A stretch of DNA of 13,591 bases from DAOMNN01 sp050486545 (GTDB lineage: Bacteria; Pseudomonadota; Gammaproteobacteria; Burkholderiales; Rhodocyclaceae), in the NCBI GenBank assembly GCA_050486545.1, contig JBJHDM010000071.1:1-13591 (forward strand), given 5' to 3'. This document shows positions 1-7,476 of the stretch, one piece after another. The stretch's first letter is position 1; every line of letters begins with the position of its first letter. The notes beneath the pieces are model-generated. The model was not told the origin of the DNA and did not search any database. It was given only the letters and a program-made list of their open reading frames with translations. The translations under genes were made by a program, and so were the position numbers.

Positions 1-1
1 C

Positions 2-283
2 GCCCTGGCCTACCCGACCCTGAGAAGGGTGCAGGCCGAGGTGCGCGAAGAGGCCATTGCACGCCATCGGGCTTCCGGAGGCGGTTCACTCGACACACCA
101 TCGATGTTCCCGGATTCGATCCGGAGCGCATCCGACGACAAACGGCCCGACGCCACGCCGGAAGCCCCCCCCTCACCGCCCACCGCCACCGAAGCCCCGC
201 CAGAGGTACCCGGCACCGCTCCGGAGGCAGGCGCGACAGCCGCAACAGACCCGGGCCACAACAAACCCTCCCCACCCGGCTAA
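2..283 (+). CDS. C-terminal end of an unidentified protein, possibly an MFS/GPH-type transporter (partial at window edge)
   Basis: An open frame enters from the left edge and runs to a TAA at 281-283, giving about 93 residues of the C-terminus of a larger protein. The first part (YPTLRRVQAEVREEAIARHR) is a charged amphipathic stretch that resembles the cytoplasmic tail after the last membrane helix of sugar-cation symporters of the MFS/GPH group, which often end in a YP...H/V-x-E-I/V-R pattern. The remaining 60 residues or so are low-complexity and rich in Pro, Ala, Thr and Glu, probably disordered. No membrane segment or catalytic motif lies inside the visible part, so the family assignment is a guess from the tail alone. 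The start lies outside the window. An internal GTG at 29 has no persuasive ribosome site and is unlikely to be the real start. Confidence 0.45.
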   Translation, partial: ALAYPTLRRVQAEVREEAIARHRASGGGSLDTPSMFPDSIRSASDDKRPDATPEAPPSPPTATEAPPEVPGTAPEAGATAATDPGHNKPSPPG

Positions 284-361
284 GCCTGCGCATCGGCCCA
301 AACAGTCCCGCAATGGCCCGTCCAGGCCGGGCGGACCACGATCACGGTCGAGGGAGGCTCG

Positions 362-395
362 AAAAAAAACCGTGCAGGTTCGCTGCACGGCTTTT
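362..395 (-). terminator. Rho-independent terminator of htpG, probably bidirectional
   Basis: A perfect 8-bp stem (CCGTGCAG at 370-377 and CTGCACGG at 383-390) encloses a 5-base loop. On the minus strand the hairpin is followed by eight T residues (A run at 362-369), 27 bases past the htpG stop. On the plus strand it is followed by five T residues (392-396), so it can also stop transcripts of the gene that ends at 283. Confidence 0.88.
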
Positions 396-421
396 TCGAA
401 CACTGCGACTGCGGCGGGGGC

Positions 422-2347
422 TTACTGCCCGCCGCTCATCGCAAGCATGAGCTGGTTGATGCGCTTGACGAAGGTTGCCGGGTCGTCCAGCGTGCCGCCC
501 TCGGCCAGCAGGGCCTGATCGAACAGCACCGCGGCCCAGTCGTCGAAGTTCGTTTCCTCGTACTTCAGGCGCAGCAGGGCCGGATGGGTCGGGTTGATCT
601 CGAGGATCGGCTTCGAATCGGGCGCGCTCTGGCCGGCAGCCTTGAGGATTCGGGCCAGGTTCATGCCGAGTTCGTGCTCGTCGGCCACGAGGCAGGCCGG
701 CGAATCGGTGAGGCGATGGGTCACGCGCACGTCCTTGACGCGCTCGCCCAGGCTCGTTTTCATCTTCTCGAGCAGGTCCTTGAACTCGTCGGCCGCCTTC
801 TCGGCTTCCTTCTTCTCCGCCTCGTCCTCGAGCTTGCCCAGGTCCAGTCCGCCCTTGGCCACCGACTGCAGTGGCTTGCCGTCGAACTCGGTCAGGTTGC
901 CGGTGACCCATTCGTCGACGCGATCCGAGAGCAGCAGGACCTCGATGCCCTTCTTGCGGAAGATCTCGAGGTGCGGGCTGTTCTTTGCTGCGTTGAAGGA
1001 ATCGGCGGTCACGAAGTAGATCTTCTCCTGCCCTTCCTTCATCCGGCCGATGTAGTCGGCCAGCGACACCGTCTCATCCGCGGTGTCGGCCTGGGTCGAG
1101 GCGAAGCGCAGCAGGCCGGCGATCTTCTCCTTGTTGGCGAAGTCCTCGCCGACGCCTTCCTTGAGCACCTTGCCGAATTCCTTCCAGAAGGTCGCGTACT
1201 TCTCCTGGTCGTTCTCCGCCAGATCCTCCAGCAGACCGAGCACCTTCTTCGTGCAGCCGGCGCGGATCGTGTCGATGTCCTTGGATTCCTGCAGGATCTC
1301 GCGCGAGACGTTCAGCGGCAGGTCGGCTGAATCGACGACACCGCGCACGAAGCGCAGATAGGTCGGCATCAGCTTCTCGGCGTCATCCATGATGAACACG
1401 CGCTTGACATACAGCTTGATGCCGTGGCGCGCGTTGCGGTCCCACAGGTCGAACGGTGCGTGCTTGGGCACGTACAGCAGTTGCGTGTACTCGTGACGAC
1501 CCTCGACGCGCGCATGGGTCCACGCCAGCGGCTCGTCGTAGTCGTGCCCGACGTGCTTGTAGAAGGCCTTGTACTCGTCTTCGGTGATGTCGTTGCGGGA
1601 GCGTGCCCACAGCGCGCTCGCCTGATTGACCGTCTCGTCCTCGTCGGTGACGACCTGTTCCTTCTTCTCCTCGTCCCACTGTTCCTTCTTCATCACAATG
1701 GGCTGGACGATGTGATCCGAATACTTGCGGATCAGGCTGCGCAACTGCCAGCCCGAGAGCAGGTCGTCCTGCCCCTCGCGCAGATGCAGCACGATCTCGG
1801 TGCCGCGCACCGCGCGCTCGACCGGTTCTACGGTGTACTCGCCTGCGGCGTCACCGCTCATGCTGCATTCCCATTTCACGCCTTCGGCGGCCGGCAGGCC
1901 GGCGCGGCGGGTCAGCACGGTCACCTTGTCAGCGACGATGAAGGCGGAGTAGAAGCCCACGCCGAACTGGCCGATCAGGTTCGCATCCTTCTGCTGGTCG
2001 CCGGTGAGCTGGCTGAAGAACTCGCGCGTGCCCGACTTGGCGATCGTGCCCAGATGCGTGATCACCTCGTCCCGACTCATTCCGATGCCGTTGTCGGTCA
2101 CGGTGACGGTGCGCGCCGCCGGGTCGAAACCGATCCGGATCTTCAGCTCGCCGTCGCCCTCGAACAGCGCCGCATTGTCCAGCGCCTCGAAACGCAGCTT
2201 GTCGCAGGCGTCCGACGCATTGGAGATCAGCTCGCGCAGGAAGATCTCGCGGTTCGAATACAGGGAATGGATCATGAGGTGCAGCAGTTGCTTCACCTCG
2301 GCCTGGAAATTCAGGGTTTGTGCAGGGGTCGCTTGTGCGCTCGACAT
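422..2347 (-). CDS. htpG: Molecular chaperone HtpG (bacterial Hsp90)
   Basis: ATP-dependent cytosolic chaperone that acts as a homodimer in protein folding and remodelling under stress. The 641-residue product is close to the usual 620-640. The N-terminal GHKL ATPase domain is complete: RELISNASDACDKLR at about residues 38-52 (Glu39 and Asn43 of the Mg-ATP site), DNGIGM at 85-90 with Asp85, GTIAKSG at 100-106 and GQFGVGFYSAF at 126-136 (lid). The middle domain and C-terminal dimerisation domain follow to the end, which reads MLAMSGGQ. The start was set at the ATG at 2347 (MSSAQATP), because GGAG lies about eight bases upstream. A 17-residue longer in-frame start at 2398 would lie inside the promoter and is rejected. 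Transcription probably comes from the sigma-32 type promoter at 2381-2409 and ends at the hairpin at 362-395. It lies 97 bp downstream of greB on the same strand. Confidence 0.97.
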   Translation of the reverse strand: MSSAQATPAQTLNFQAEVKQLLHLMIHSLYSNREIFLRELISNASDACDKLRFEALDNAALFEGDGELKIRIGFDPAARTVTVTDNGIGMSRDEVITHLGTIAKSGTREFFSQLTGDQQKDANLIGQFGVGFYSAFIVADKVTVLTRRAGLPAAEGVKWECSMSGDAAGEYTVEPVERAVRGTEIVLHLREGQDDLLSGWQLRSLIRKYSDHIVQPIVMKKEQWDEEKKEQVVTDEDETVNQASALWARSRNDITEDEYKAFYKHVGHDYDEPLAWTHARVEGRHEYTQLLYVPKHAPFDLWDRNARHGIKLYVKRVFIMDDAEKLMPTYLRFVRGVVDSADLPLNVSREILQESKDIDTIRAGCTKKVLGLLEDLAENDQEKYATFWKEFGKVLKEGVGEDFANKEKIAGLLRFASTQADTADETVSLADYIGRMKEGQEKIYFVTADSFNAAKNSPHLEIFRKKGIEVLLLSDRVDEWVTGNLTEFDGKPLQSVAKGGLDLGKLEDEAEKKEAEKAADEFKDLLEKMKTSLGERVKDVRVTHRLTDSPACLVADEHELGMNLARILKAAGQSAPDSKPILEINPTHPALLRLKYEETNFDDWAAVLFDQALLAEGGTLDDPATFVKRINQLMLAMSGGQ

Positions 2348-2380
2348 CGATTCGGCTCCGTTTGCTGAACAACGGCCAGC

Positions 2381-2409
2381 ATATGGGAGCGACCCCACCC
2401 GATTTCAAG
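2381..2409 (-). promoter_or_regulatory. Heat-shock (sigma-32/RpoH) type promoter of htpG
   Basis: On the minus strand the -35 element CTTGAAA (2409-2403) is followed after 14 bases by TCCCATAT (2388-2381). This fits the RpoH consensus CTTGAAA, 13-15 bases, CCCCATNT, with one mismatch in the -10. Transcription would start around 2374 and leave a leader of roughly 27 bases before the htpG ATG at 2347. htpG is a classical RpoH-regulon gene, so position and function agree. Confidence 0.8.
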
Positions 2410-2444
2410 GTCAACAATGCGAGAGACGCCGTGAAGCGAGCCGG

Positions 2445-3005
2445 TCAGGTGACGTAGCGAACCTCAATCACCTCGATCTCGCGCGGCCCGGCCGGACTCG
2501 CGAAGCGCACCACGTCGCCCTCCCGCGCCTTGAGCAAGGCCTTTGCCAGCGGCGAGATCCAGCTGATGCGCCCGCTGCTCGCATCGGCTTCGTCCACGCC
2601 GACGATCTGCCAGGTCTGCTCGTTGCCGCCGGCCACGTCGTCGATCGTGACCGTCGCGCCGAAAAAGACCTGTTCGATGCCCTGCTGACGCTCCGGGTCG
2701 ACCACTTCGGCGCTCTCGATGCGCTTGATCAGGAAGCGGATGCGCCGGTCGATCTCGCGCAGGCGCTTCTTGCCGTAGAGGTAGTCACCGTTCTCGGAAC
2801 GGTCGCCGTTGGACGCCGCCCAGGCAACCGTCTCGACCATCTTCGGCCGCTCGACGCGCACGAGCTGATCGAGTTCACGGCGCAAGGCCTCATAGCCACG
2901 CCGCGTCATGTAGTTCTTCGCGCCGGGCGGCATGCGCACCGCTCCGGCCTCGGCGGACTCGTCCTCTTCCGCCGCATCGTTTTCCCGTACAAAAGCCTTG
3001 TTCAT
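2445..3005 (-). CDS. greB: Transcription elongation factor GreB
   Basis: GreB enters the secondary channel of RNA polymerase and stimulates cleavage of backtracked RNA, which rescues arrested elongation complexes. The N-terminal coiled-coil domain spans about residues 33-104. It contains the tip motif NGDRSENGDY at 66-75, with the catalytic acidic pair Asp68 and Glu71, and KKRLREIDRRIRFL at 79-92, which separates GreB from GreA. The C-terminal FKBP-like domain (about 112-186) ends in the typical SPLAKALLK and PAGPREIEVIEV strands. The start at 3005 (MNKAFVREN) gives 186 residues, about 25-30 more than Escherichia coli GreB; the excess is an acidic N-terminal extension that I recall from other betaproteobacterial GreB proteins. 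The ribosome site is weak (GTGAAG). The longer open frame up to 3227 runs through the promoter region and is not used. Confidence 0.95.
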   Translation of the reverse strand: MNKAFVRENDAAEEDESAEAGAVRMPPGAKNYMTRRGYEALRRELDQLVRVERPKMVETVAWAASNGDRSENGDYLYGKKRLREIDRRIRFLIKRIESAEVVDPERQQGIEQVFFGATVTIDDVAGGNEQTWQIVGVDEADASSGRISWISPLAKALLKAREGDVVRFASPAGPREIEVIEVRYVT

Positions 3006-3019
3006 ATCTTCACTGGAGC

Positions 3020-3047
3020 TTGCATTGGCCACTTTGCATTTGCCACT
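3020..3047. repeat. Tandem 14-bp direct repeat in the greB leader
   Basis: Two adjacent 14-bp units, TTGCATTGGCCACT (3020-3033) and TTGCATTTGCCACT (3034-3047), differ by one base. They lie between the predicted greB promoter and its start codon, ending 15 bases upstream of the ATG. They could be a regulator site or a simple duplication; the sequence alone does not decide. Confidence 0.8.
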
Positions 3048-3049
3048 CC

Positions 3050-3078
3050 ATGATAGACCGACCGCTCGCCGATGTCCG
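3050..3078 (-). promoter_or_regulatory. Candidate sigma-70 promoter of greB
   Basis: On the minus strand CGGACA (3078-3073; 4 of 6 to TTGACA) is followed by 17 bases and TATCAT (3055-3050; 5 of 6 to TATAAT). A start near 3043 would give a leader of about 38 bases containing the 14-bp tandem repeat. Confidence 0.35.
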
Positions 3079-3118
3079 CCCAAGCCAGACGTTTCCGGCA
3101 ATTCCGCTGCGCCGAAAG

Positions 3119-3147
3119 TTGTCATTCCCGCAACCCGCGCATACCAT
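3119..3147 (+). promoter_or_regulatory. Candidate sigma-70 promoter of the DUF465 gene and perhaps metY
   Basis: TTGTCA (3119-3124; 5 of 6) is followed by exactly 17 bases and TACCAT (3142-3147; 4 of 6). A transcript starting near 3154 would have a leader of about 46 bases before the ATG at 3200. It is divergent from the greB promoter candidate. Confidence 0.35.
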
Positions 3148-3199
3148 AGCCCCGGATGGGCACCCCGAGGACCCGCCCCCACCAGCCGGCAGACCGACC

Positions 3200-3415
3200 A
3201 TGAGCGACGACAGCTTCGACGAGGCAACCGATCTGAAATTGCGACTCGAAGCCTTGCGCACCGAACACCGTGACCTGGACGAAGCCATCGCCCGGCTGAA
3301 CGTCTCCCAACCCGAGGACGAACTGCTGATCCGGCGGCTCAAGAAACGCAAGCTTGCGCTGAAGGACCGGATCACGGTCATCGAACGCATGCTCGAGCCC
3401 GATGACCTTGCCTGA
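3200..3415 (+). CDS. YdcH family (DUF465) small protein
   Basis: A 71-residue, highly charged protein, predicted as two antiparallel helices that could form a coiled-coil hairpin. The first helix is about residues 8-33 (TDLKLRLEALRTEHRDLDEAI) and the second about 40-66 (DELLIRRLKKRKLALKDRIT), joined by a short NVSQPE turn. The pattern of an H-x-x-L-D core in helix one and L-K-K-x-K-L-x-L-K-D in helix two is typical of DUF465/YdcH, whose usual length is about 70 residues. The biochemical role of the family is not established. The start was chosen to match family length; no good Shine-Dalgarno site precedes it, and the longer frame back to 3020 covers the intergenic region. It lies 42 bp upstream of metY on the same strand and may be cotranscribed with it. 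Confidence 0.88.
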   Translation: MSDDSFDEATDLKLRLEALRTEHRDLDEAIARLNVSQPEDELLIRRLKKRKLALKDRITVIERMLEPDDLA

Positions 3416-3457
3416 CCATTCCGACCCCGAACTCCCCTGCAGATCACCCGATACCCG

Positions 3458-4768
3458 ATGACCCAATCCAAGACTTTCCAGGCGGAAACGCTGGCGCTGC
3501 ACGCAGGCCAGTCCCCGGACTCCGCCTTCGGCGCCCGTGCCGCCCCGATCTACTTCACCACCAGCTACGTCTTTCCGGATGCCGATCACGCCGCGGCGCT
3601 GTTCAATCTCGAACGTCCCGGGCACGTGTACTCGCGCATTTCCAACCCGACCAATGCCGTGCTCGAAGAACGCATCGCCGCGCTCGAAGGCGGCGTGGCC
3701 GCGATTGCCACTTCAAGCGGCCAGGCGGCCCTGCATCTGGCCGTGGCCACGCTGATGGGTGCAGGCGGCCATATCGTCGCTTCGCGGGCGCTGTACGGCG
3801 GCTCGCACAACCTGCTCACCTACACGCTGCCGCGCTTCGGCATCACGACGACCTTCATCGATCCGTGCGACCTCGACGCGTGGAAGCGTGCAATTCGTCC
3901 GGAAACCCGACTGCTCTTCGGCGAATCGATCGGCAACCCCGGCCTCGACGTGCTCGACATCCCGGCGGTTGCCGACATCGCCCACGCCGCACGCGTGCCC
4001 TTGCTCATCGACGCGACCCTCGTCACCCCCTGCCTGCAGCAACCGCTCGCACTCGGTGCGGACCTCGTGATCCACTCGGCCACCAAGTTCCTCGGCGGGC
4101 ACGGCGTGGCCGTCGGCGGACTGCTCATCGATGGCGGACGATTCGACTGGGAGGCTGCCGGCCTGTTCCCGACGCTCACCGAACCCTACGACGGCTTCCA
4201 CGGCATGGACTTCGCCGAGGAATCACCGGTCGCCGCCTTCGCGCTGCGCGCCCGCCGCGAGGGACTGCGCGACTTCGGCGCCTGCCTCTCACCGATGAAC
4301 GCGTTCCAGATCCTGCAGGGCATGGAGACCCTGCCCTTGCGCATGCGCGCCCATGTCGCCAATGCCCAGGCCGTGGCCGAGCATCTGGCCGCCCACGCGC
4401 TGGTGCGCTCGGTGTCGTATCCGGGGCTGCAAACCCACCCCGGTCATGCGCTGGCCCAACGCATGCTCCCGGACGGCTGCGGCTCGGTGCTGTCGTTCGA
4501 ACTCGAAGGCGGACGCGCCGCGGGGCGAGCCTTCATCGAGGCCTTGCGGGTGTTCTCGCATCTTGCGAACGTCGGCGACGCGAAATCGCTCGTGATCCAT
4601 CCGGCGAGCACGACGCATTTCCGCATGAGCGACGCGGACCTCGCCGCGGCTGGCATCGGAGAAGGCACGATCCGCCTGTCGGTCGGCCTGGAGGGCACTT
4701 CCGACCTGATCGAGGATCTCGACCGCGGCCTGCATGCCGTCGGCCGGCTGATGAAGAAGAAGGGGTGA
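3458..4768 (+). CDS. metY: O-acetylhomoserine aminocarboxypropyltransferase (sulfhydrylase), PLP-dependent
   Basis: Predicted to make homocysteine from O-acetylhomoserine and sulfide (direct sulfhydrylation) in methionine synthesis, in the cytosol. The 436 residues match the MetY subgroup of the Cys/Met-metabolism PLP enzymes, which is longer than MetB, MetC and MetZ (about 390-400). Visible PLP features are YSRISNPT at residues 58-65 (Tyr58 and Arg60 bind the phosphate), SSGQAAL at 86-92, Asp185 (contacts the pyridine nitrogen) and Lys210 in HSATKFLGGHG (Schiff base). The usual DNTFATP around the aspartate is DATLVTP here, a modest departure. The N-terminus (ETLALHAGQ...APIYFTTSYVF) is typical of the subgroup. 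No clear ribosome site is seen before the ATG. The stop codon is five bases from the next gene, which suggests coupling. O-succinylhomoserine as substrate cannot be excluded from sequence. Confidence 0.9.
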   Translation: MTQSKTFQAETLALHAGQSPDSAFGARAAPIYFTTSYVFPDADHAAALFNLERPGHVYSRISNPTNAVLEERIAALEGGVAAIATSSGQAALHLAVATLMGAGGHIVASRALYGGSHNLLTYTLPRFGITTTFIDPCDLDAWKRAIRPETRLLFGESIGNPGLDVLDIPAVADIAHAARVPLLIDATLVTPCLQQPLALGADLVIHSATKFLGGHGVAVGGLLIDGGRFDWEAAGLFPTLTEPYDGFHGMDFAEESPVAAFALRARREGLRDFGACLSPMNAFQILQGMETLPLRMRAHVANAQAVAEHLAAHALVRSVSYPGLQTHPGHALAQRMLPDGCGSVLSFELEGGRAAGRAFIEALRVFSHLANVGDAKSLVIHPASTTHFRMSDADLAAAGIGEGTIRLSVGLEGTSDLIEDLDRGLHAVGRLMKKKG

Positions 4769-4773
4769 CCGCG

Positions 4774-5583
4774 ATGCTGCGCACGATTTCGGAACACCCC
4801 GTCCTGGTCTATACCGGTGGTCGCCCCTTCGACGCCACGCGACCGGTCATCGTCTTCATCCATGGCGCAGGGCATGACCACAGCGTGTGGAACTTCCAGG
4901 CACGCCACTTCGCGCACCACGGGTTCTCGGTGCTGGCCCCCGACCTTCCGGGGCACGGACAGTCGGGCGGCCCGCCGCTCGCGAGCATCGAGGCCATCGC
5001 CGGCTGGATCGTCGCATTGCTCGACGGCCTGGACGTCGCACGTGCGACGCTGGTGGGTCACAGCATGGGCTCGCTCGTCGCCCTGCAGGCCGCAGCGCAA
5101 GCGGGCGAGCGCGTCGAGCGCCTCGTGCTGGTCGGCAGCGTCGCGCCGATGCCGGTGGCCGGTCCCCTGCTCGATGCGGCGCGACAGAACCGCGATCTCG
5201 CCCATTCGATGATCAACCAGTGGTCGTACTCGGCCGGTGCGCAACTGGGCACCAGCGCCTCGCCCGGCATGAGCCTGGTCCAGGTCAATCGTCGTCTCAT
5301 GGAGCGCCAGCAAGATGGCGTGCTCGCCAACGACCTGGCCGCATGCAATGCCTATGCGAACGGCCTGGAGGCTGCCCGCAGCGTGCGCTGCCCGACTGCC
5401 ATGATCTGCGGCACGCGCGACCAGATGACGCCGGCCCGTGCCGCCCGGCCCTTGTTCGACGCGCTCGTCAACAATGGCTCCGGAGCGCGTATGATCGAGA
5501 TCGAGGGCTCCGGCCACGCCATGATGGCCGAAGCCCCGGATGCACTGACGGATTCGATACGGGGGTTCATGCTGGAAAAATAA
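4774..5583 (+). CDS. Alpha/beta-fold hydrolase
   Basis: A 269-residue cytosolic serine hydrolase of unknown substrate. The fold markers are in order: oxyanion-hole HGAG at residues 30-33, PDLPGHGQS at 57-64, nucleophile elbow GHSMG at 95-99 with Ser97, catalytic Asp216 in GTRDQMTP, and His248 in GSGHAMMAEAP. A lid-like helical insert lies at about 130-195. The length and the DLPGHGQS motif suit lipase/esterase, haloperoxidase-like or C-C hydrolase subfamilies; it is too short and too different to be homoserine acetyltransferase MetX, though that enzyme shares the fold. ATG at 4774 is preferred because AAGGGG lies eight bases upstream, inside the end of metY. A GTG at 4765 overlapping the metY stop is an alternative that adds three residues. 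The tight junction suggests cotranslation with metY, but the functional link is unknown. Confidence 0.88.
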   Translation: MLRTISEHPVLVYTGGRPFDATRPVIVFIHGAGHDHSVWNFQARHFAHHGFSVLAPDLPGHGQSGGPPLASIEAIAGWIVALLDGLDVARATLVGHSMGSLVALQAAAQAGERVERLVLVGSVAPMPVAGPLLDAARQNRDLAHSMINQWSYSAGAQLGTSASPGMSLVQVNRRLMERQQDGVLANDLAACNAYANGLEAARSVRCPTAMICGTRDQMTPARAARPLFDALVNNGSGARMIEIEGSGHAMMAEAPDALTDSIRGFMLEK

Positions 5584-5699
5584 CGAGAATGCGGACCGCT
5601 GCGCGGGCAAGCCCCCTTCGGGGCGCTTCGGCCGCACATCCCGGCTCCGCCGCACCCCGTTCGCTGCAACGCCGACAAGACCCATAACAGGAGAGAGAC

Positions 5700-6530
5700 A
5701 TGTCGCAGACGAACCACGCTAGCATCGAGGATGCGGGATTGCCGTTCCCCAAACCTCGACCGGTGGATCCGGGCGCGCCGCTGCGCTGGATCCGCAAAGG
5801 GTTCCGGGACGTATTCTGGTGCCCGATCCCGAGCCTCTTCTACGGTTTCTGCTTTGCCGGAATGGGCCTGCTCGTGACCTTCGTGTTCGAGCACGCCTAC
5901 GAGTACACGATGGCGGTGACTTCCGGCTTTCTGCTGCTTGGCCCCTTCCTGGCGATGGGCCTGTACGAGATCAGCCGGCGGCGCGAACTCGGCCAGTGCT
6001 GCGCACTCGGGCCAACCCTCACCGTCTGGCGCCGCAATGCCGGCAACCTCGGCATCTTCGCGGTCGTGCTCGGTGTCGTGTTCCTGGTCTGGGCGCGCGC
6101 CTCGCTGATCCTGTTCGCCCTGTTCTACACCAGCGACGTGCCGAACCTCACCGGCTTCCTGTCGCAGATCCTCGCGCTCGAGAACCTCGAATTCCTTGCG
6201 ATCTACTTCGGCGTGGGGCTCATCTTCGCAAGCATCGTCTTCGCCGTGAGCGTCGTGTCGATCCCGTTGATGCTCGACCGCAACCAGGACGCGATCACTT
6301 CGATGCTCGCAAGCGTCGGCACGCTGTTCCGCAATCCCGGCCCCCTCCTCCTGTGGGCCGTGCTGATCGTCGCGCTCACCGCCGTCGGCTTCCTGACCTT
6401 CCACCTCGGGCTGGTGCTGCTGATGCCCGTGATCGGGCACGCCACCTGGCACGCCTATCGCGACCTCGTCGAGCCGCTCGAACCGGCTCCGGGCCACGCG
6501 GCATCGACGAGTTCGAGCACCACGGGCTGA
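5700..6530 (+). CDS. DUF2189 family integral membrane protein
   Basis: A 276-residue inner-membrane protein with five or six predicted hydrophobic segments at about residues 45-64, 72-88, 117-143, 165-190 and 213-245 (the last long enough for two helices). The motif RWIRKGFRDVFWCPIPSLFY at 29-48, followed by SGFLLLGPFLAMGLYEISRR at 75-94, is characteristic of DUF2189 (COG5473-type) proteins. These are widespread in proteobacteria and have no proven function. The N-terminal 28 residues are Pro-rich and probably cytoplasmic. A strong ribosome site (AGGAGAG) precedes the ATG. The gap of 116 bp after the hydrolase gene makes cotranscription uncertain. The last 76 bp overlap the 3' end of the convergent EEP gene; the low-complexity tail (AASTSSSTTG) lies in this overlap, beyond the conserved domain. 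Confidence 0.88.
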   Translation: MSQTNHASIEDAGLPFPKPRPVDPGAPLRWIRKGFRDVFWCPIPSLFYGFCFAGMGLLVTFVFEHAYEYTMAVTSGFLLLGPFLAMGLYEISRRRELGQCCALGPTLTVWRRNAGNLGIFAVVLGVVFLVWARASLILFALFYTSDVPNLTGFLSQILALENLEFLAIYFGVGLIFASIVFAVSVVSIPLMLDRNQDAITSMLASVGTLFRNPGPLLLWAVLIVALTAVGFLTFHLGLVLLMPVIGHATWHAYRDLVEPLEPAPGHAASTSSSTTG

Positions 6531-7354
6531 TGGTCGGAAGCGGCCGTCGCCTCCTCGACCGCGATCGCCGCCACACGCGGCGCGAGATCGGCCGACACCC
6601 AGAAGTAGTCGCAGCAGTAGCGGCGACCGGGCCATTCCGCGCCGTGCAGCCCAACCGTGGGCGCATGCGCCCGCTCTGCGTCGAGCACGCGCCATGCATC
6701 GACGAACCCGGCTCCGGATCCCTCCACTCCGTGTGCCATCCGCGCATAGTCGTCCGATTCGGGCTCGAAATTGAAGTCCCCGCACAGCACCGCGCTGACC
6801 GGGCGCGGCCGTGCCGCGAACACCGGGCAGGACTCCTTCTTCGACACCCCCGGTGCCACCGCATGCCCCGCCGCTTCGACCTGAAGCGCGTGCAGGGCGT
6901 CGATCTGCGCCTGTCGCTGACGAGCGGAGTAGTATTCCAGGTGCGTGGTCAGCACGCGCAGCGGCCCCCACGGGGCACGCACGACCACTTCGACACAGGC
7001 GCGCTGCATGCCCGGCACCAAGGCATCGGCCGGAAACGGCAGCAGGCGCCGGAAGACCTGATCCACCGGCAGGCGCGACAGCACGAGATTGCCGAACCGT
7101 GCCCGCTCCCCATCCGCGGCCGGCACATCCACCCCGGGGCCGTACACCACCGCATGGTCGGGAAACGCTGCCGCAAGCACGCCGACGCCGTCTTTGGGAT
7201 TGCCGCCGGCCAGCCCCTCGACGTTCTGCGCCACCTCCTGGAGGCAGATCAGGTCGAAAGGCCCTGCCGCGCGGAGAACGGCGACCGTGCGACGAAGATC
7301 GACCCGTCCGTCGGCTCCCCGGCCCCACTGGATATTCCATGTGATCAAGCGCAT
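6455..7354 (-). CDS. Endonuclease/exonuclease/phosphatase (EEP) family protein
   Basis: A 299-residue metal-dependent phosphoesterase of the DNase I-like EEP superfamily. The complete catalytic set is visible: TWNIQWG at 5-11 (Asn7), CLQEV at 37-41 (metal-binding Glu40), GNLVLSR at 88-94, THLEYYS at 137-143 (His138), GDFNFEP at 192-198 (Asp193 and Asn195), DYFWVS at 249-254 and SDHQPV at 273-278 (Asp274-His275). No signal peptide is seen, so a cytosolic enzyme is likely. The substrate (DNA, RNA, phospholipid or sugar phosphate) cannot be told; similarity to ExoIII-type repair nucleases is only general. AAGGAA about seven bases before the ATG supports the start. The gene is divergent from the HDOD gene and converges with the DUF2189 gene, overlapping it by 76 bp. 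About 20 residues follow the conserved core and end in a Gly/Ser-rich tail. Confidence 0.9.
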   Translation of the reverse strand: MRLITWNIQWGRGADGRVDLRRTVAVLRAAGPFDLICLQEVAQNVEGLAGGNPKDGVGVLAAAFPDHAVVYGPGVDVPAADGERARFGNLVLSRLPVDQVFRRLLPFPADALVPGMQRACVEVVVRAPWGPLRVLTTHLEYYSARQRQAQIDALHALQVEAAGHAVAPGVSKKESCPVFAARPRPVSAVLCGDFNFEPESDDYARMAHGVEGSGAGFVDAWRVLDAERAHAPTVGLHGAEWPGRRYCCDYFWVSADLAPRVAAIAVEEATAASDHQPVVLELVDAAWPGAGSSGSTRSR

Positions 7355-7476
7355 GATGATTCCTTACCGACCCGGTCGAATATGGTGGCACCGGCCGATC
7401 CACCGTTCAAGCAATCGCGGCACCGGGCAACCGATGCCGGCCGCCCGGGTCCAACCCTGCGAGCACGTTCCCCGGG

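Noticed and set aside
284..361. Possible small gene between the left partial gene and the terminator
   Set aside because: No start with ribosome site and no coding-like frame was seen; the stretch appears to be plain intergenic sequence.
584..1330. Long plus-strand open frame opposite htpG
   Set aside because: It is an antisense shadow of the well-supported htpG gene in GC-rich DNA, with no recognisable domain.
1424..2368. Second long plus-strand open frame opposite htpG
   Set aside because: Same reason: composition-driven shadow, and the htpG reading frame has complete family motifs.
5611..5624. GCCCC/GGGGC hairpin after the alpha/beta hydrolase gene as a terminator
   Set aside because: The stem is only five pairs and no T run follows on the plus strand.
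5352..7403. 683-codon minus-strand open frame across the DUF2189 gene and the EEP gene
   Set aside because: It spans two supported genes in other frames and shows no family motif; the EEP gene in this stretch uses a different minus frame.
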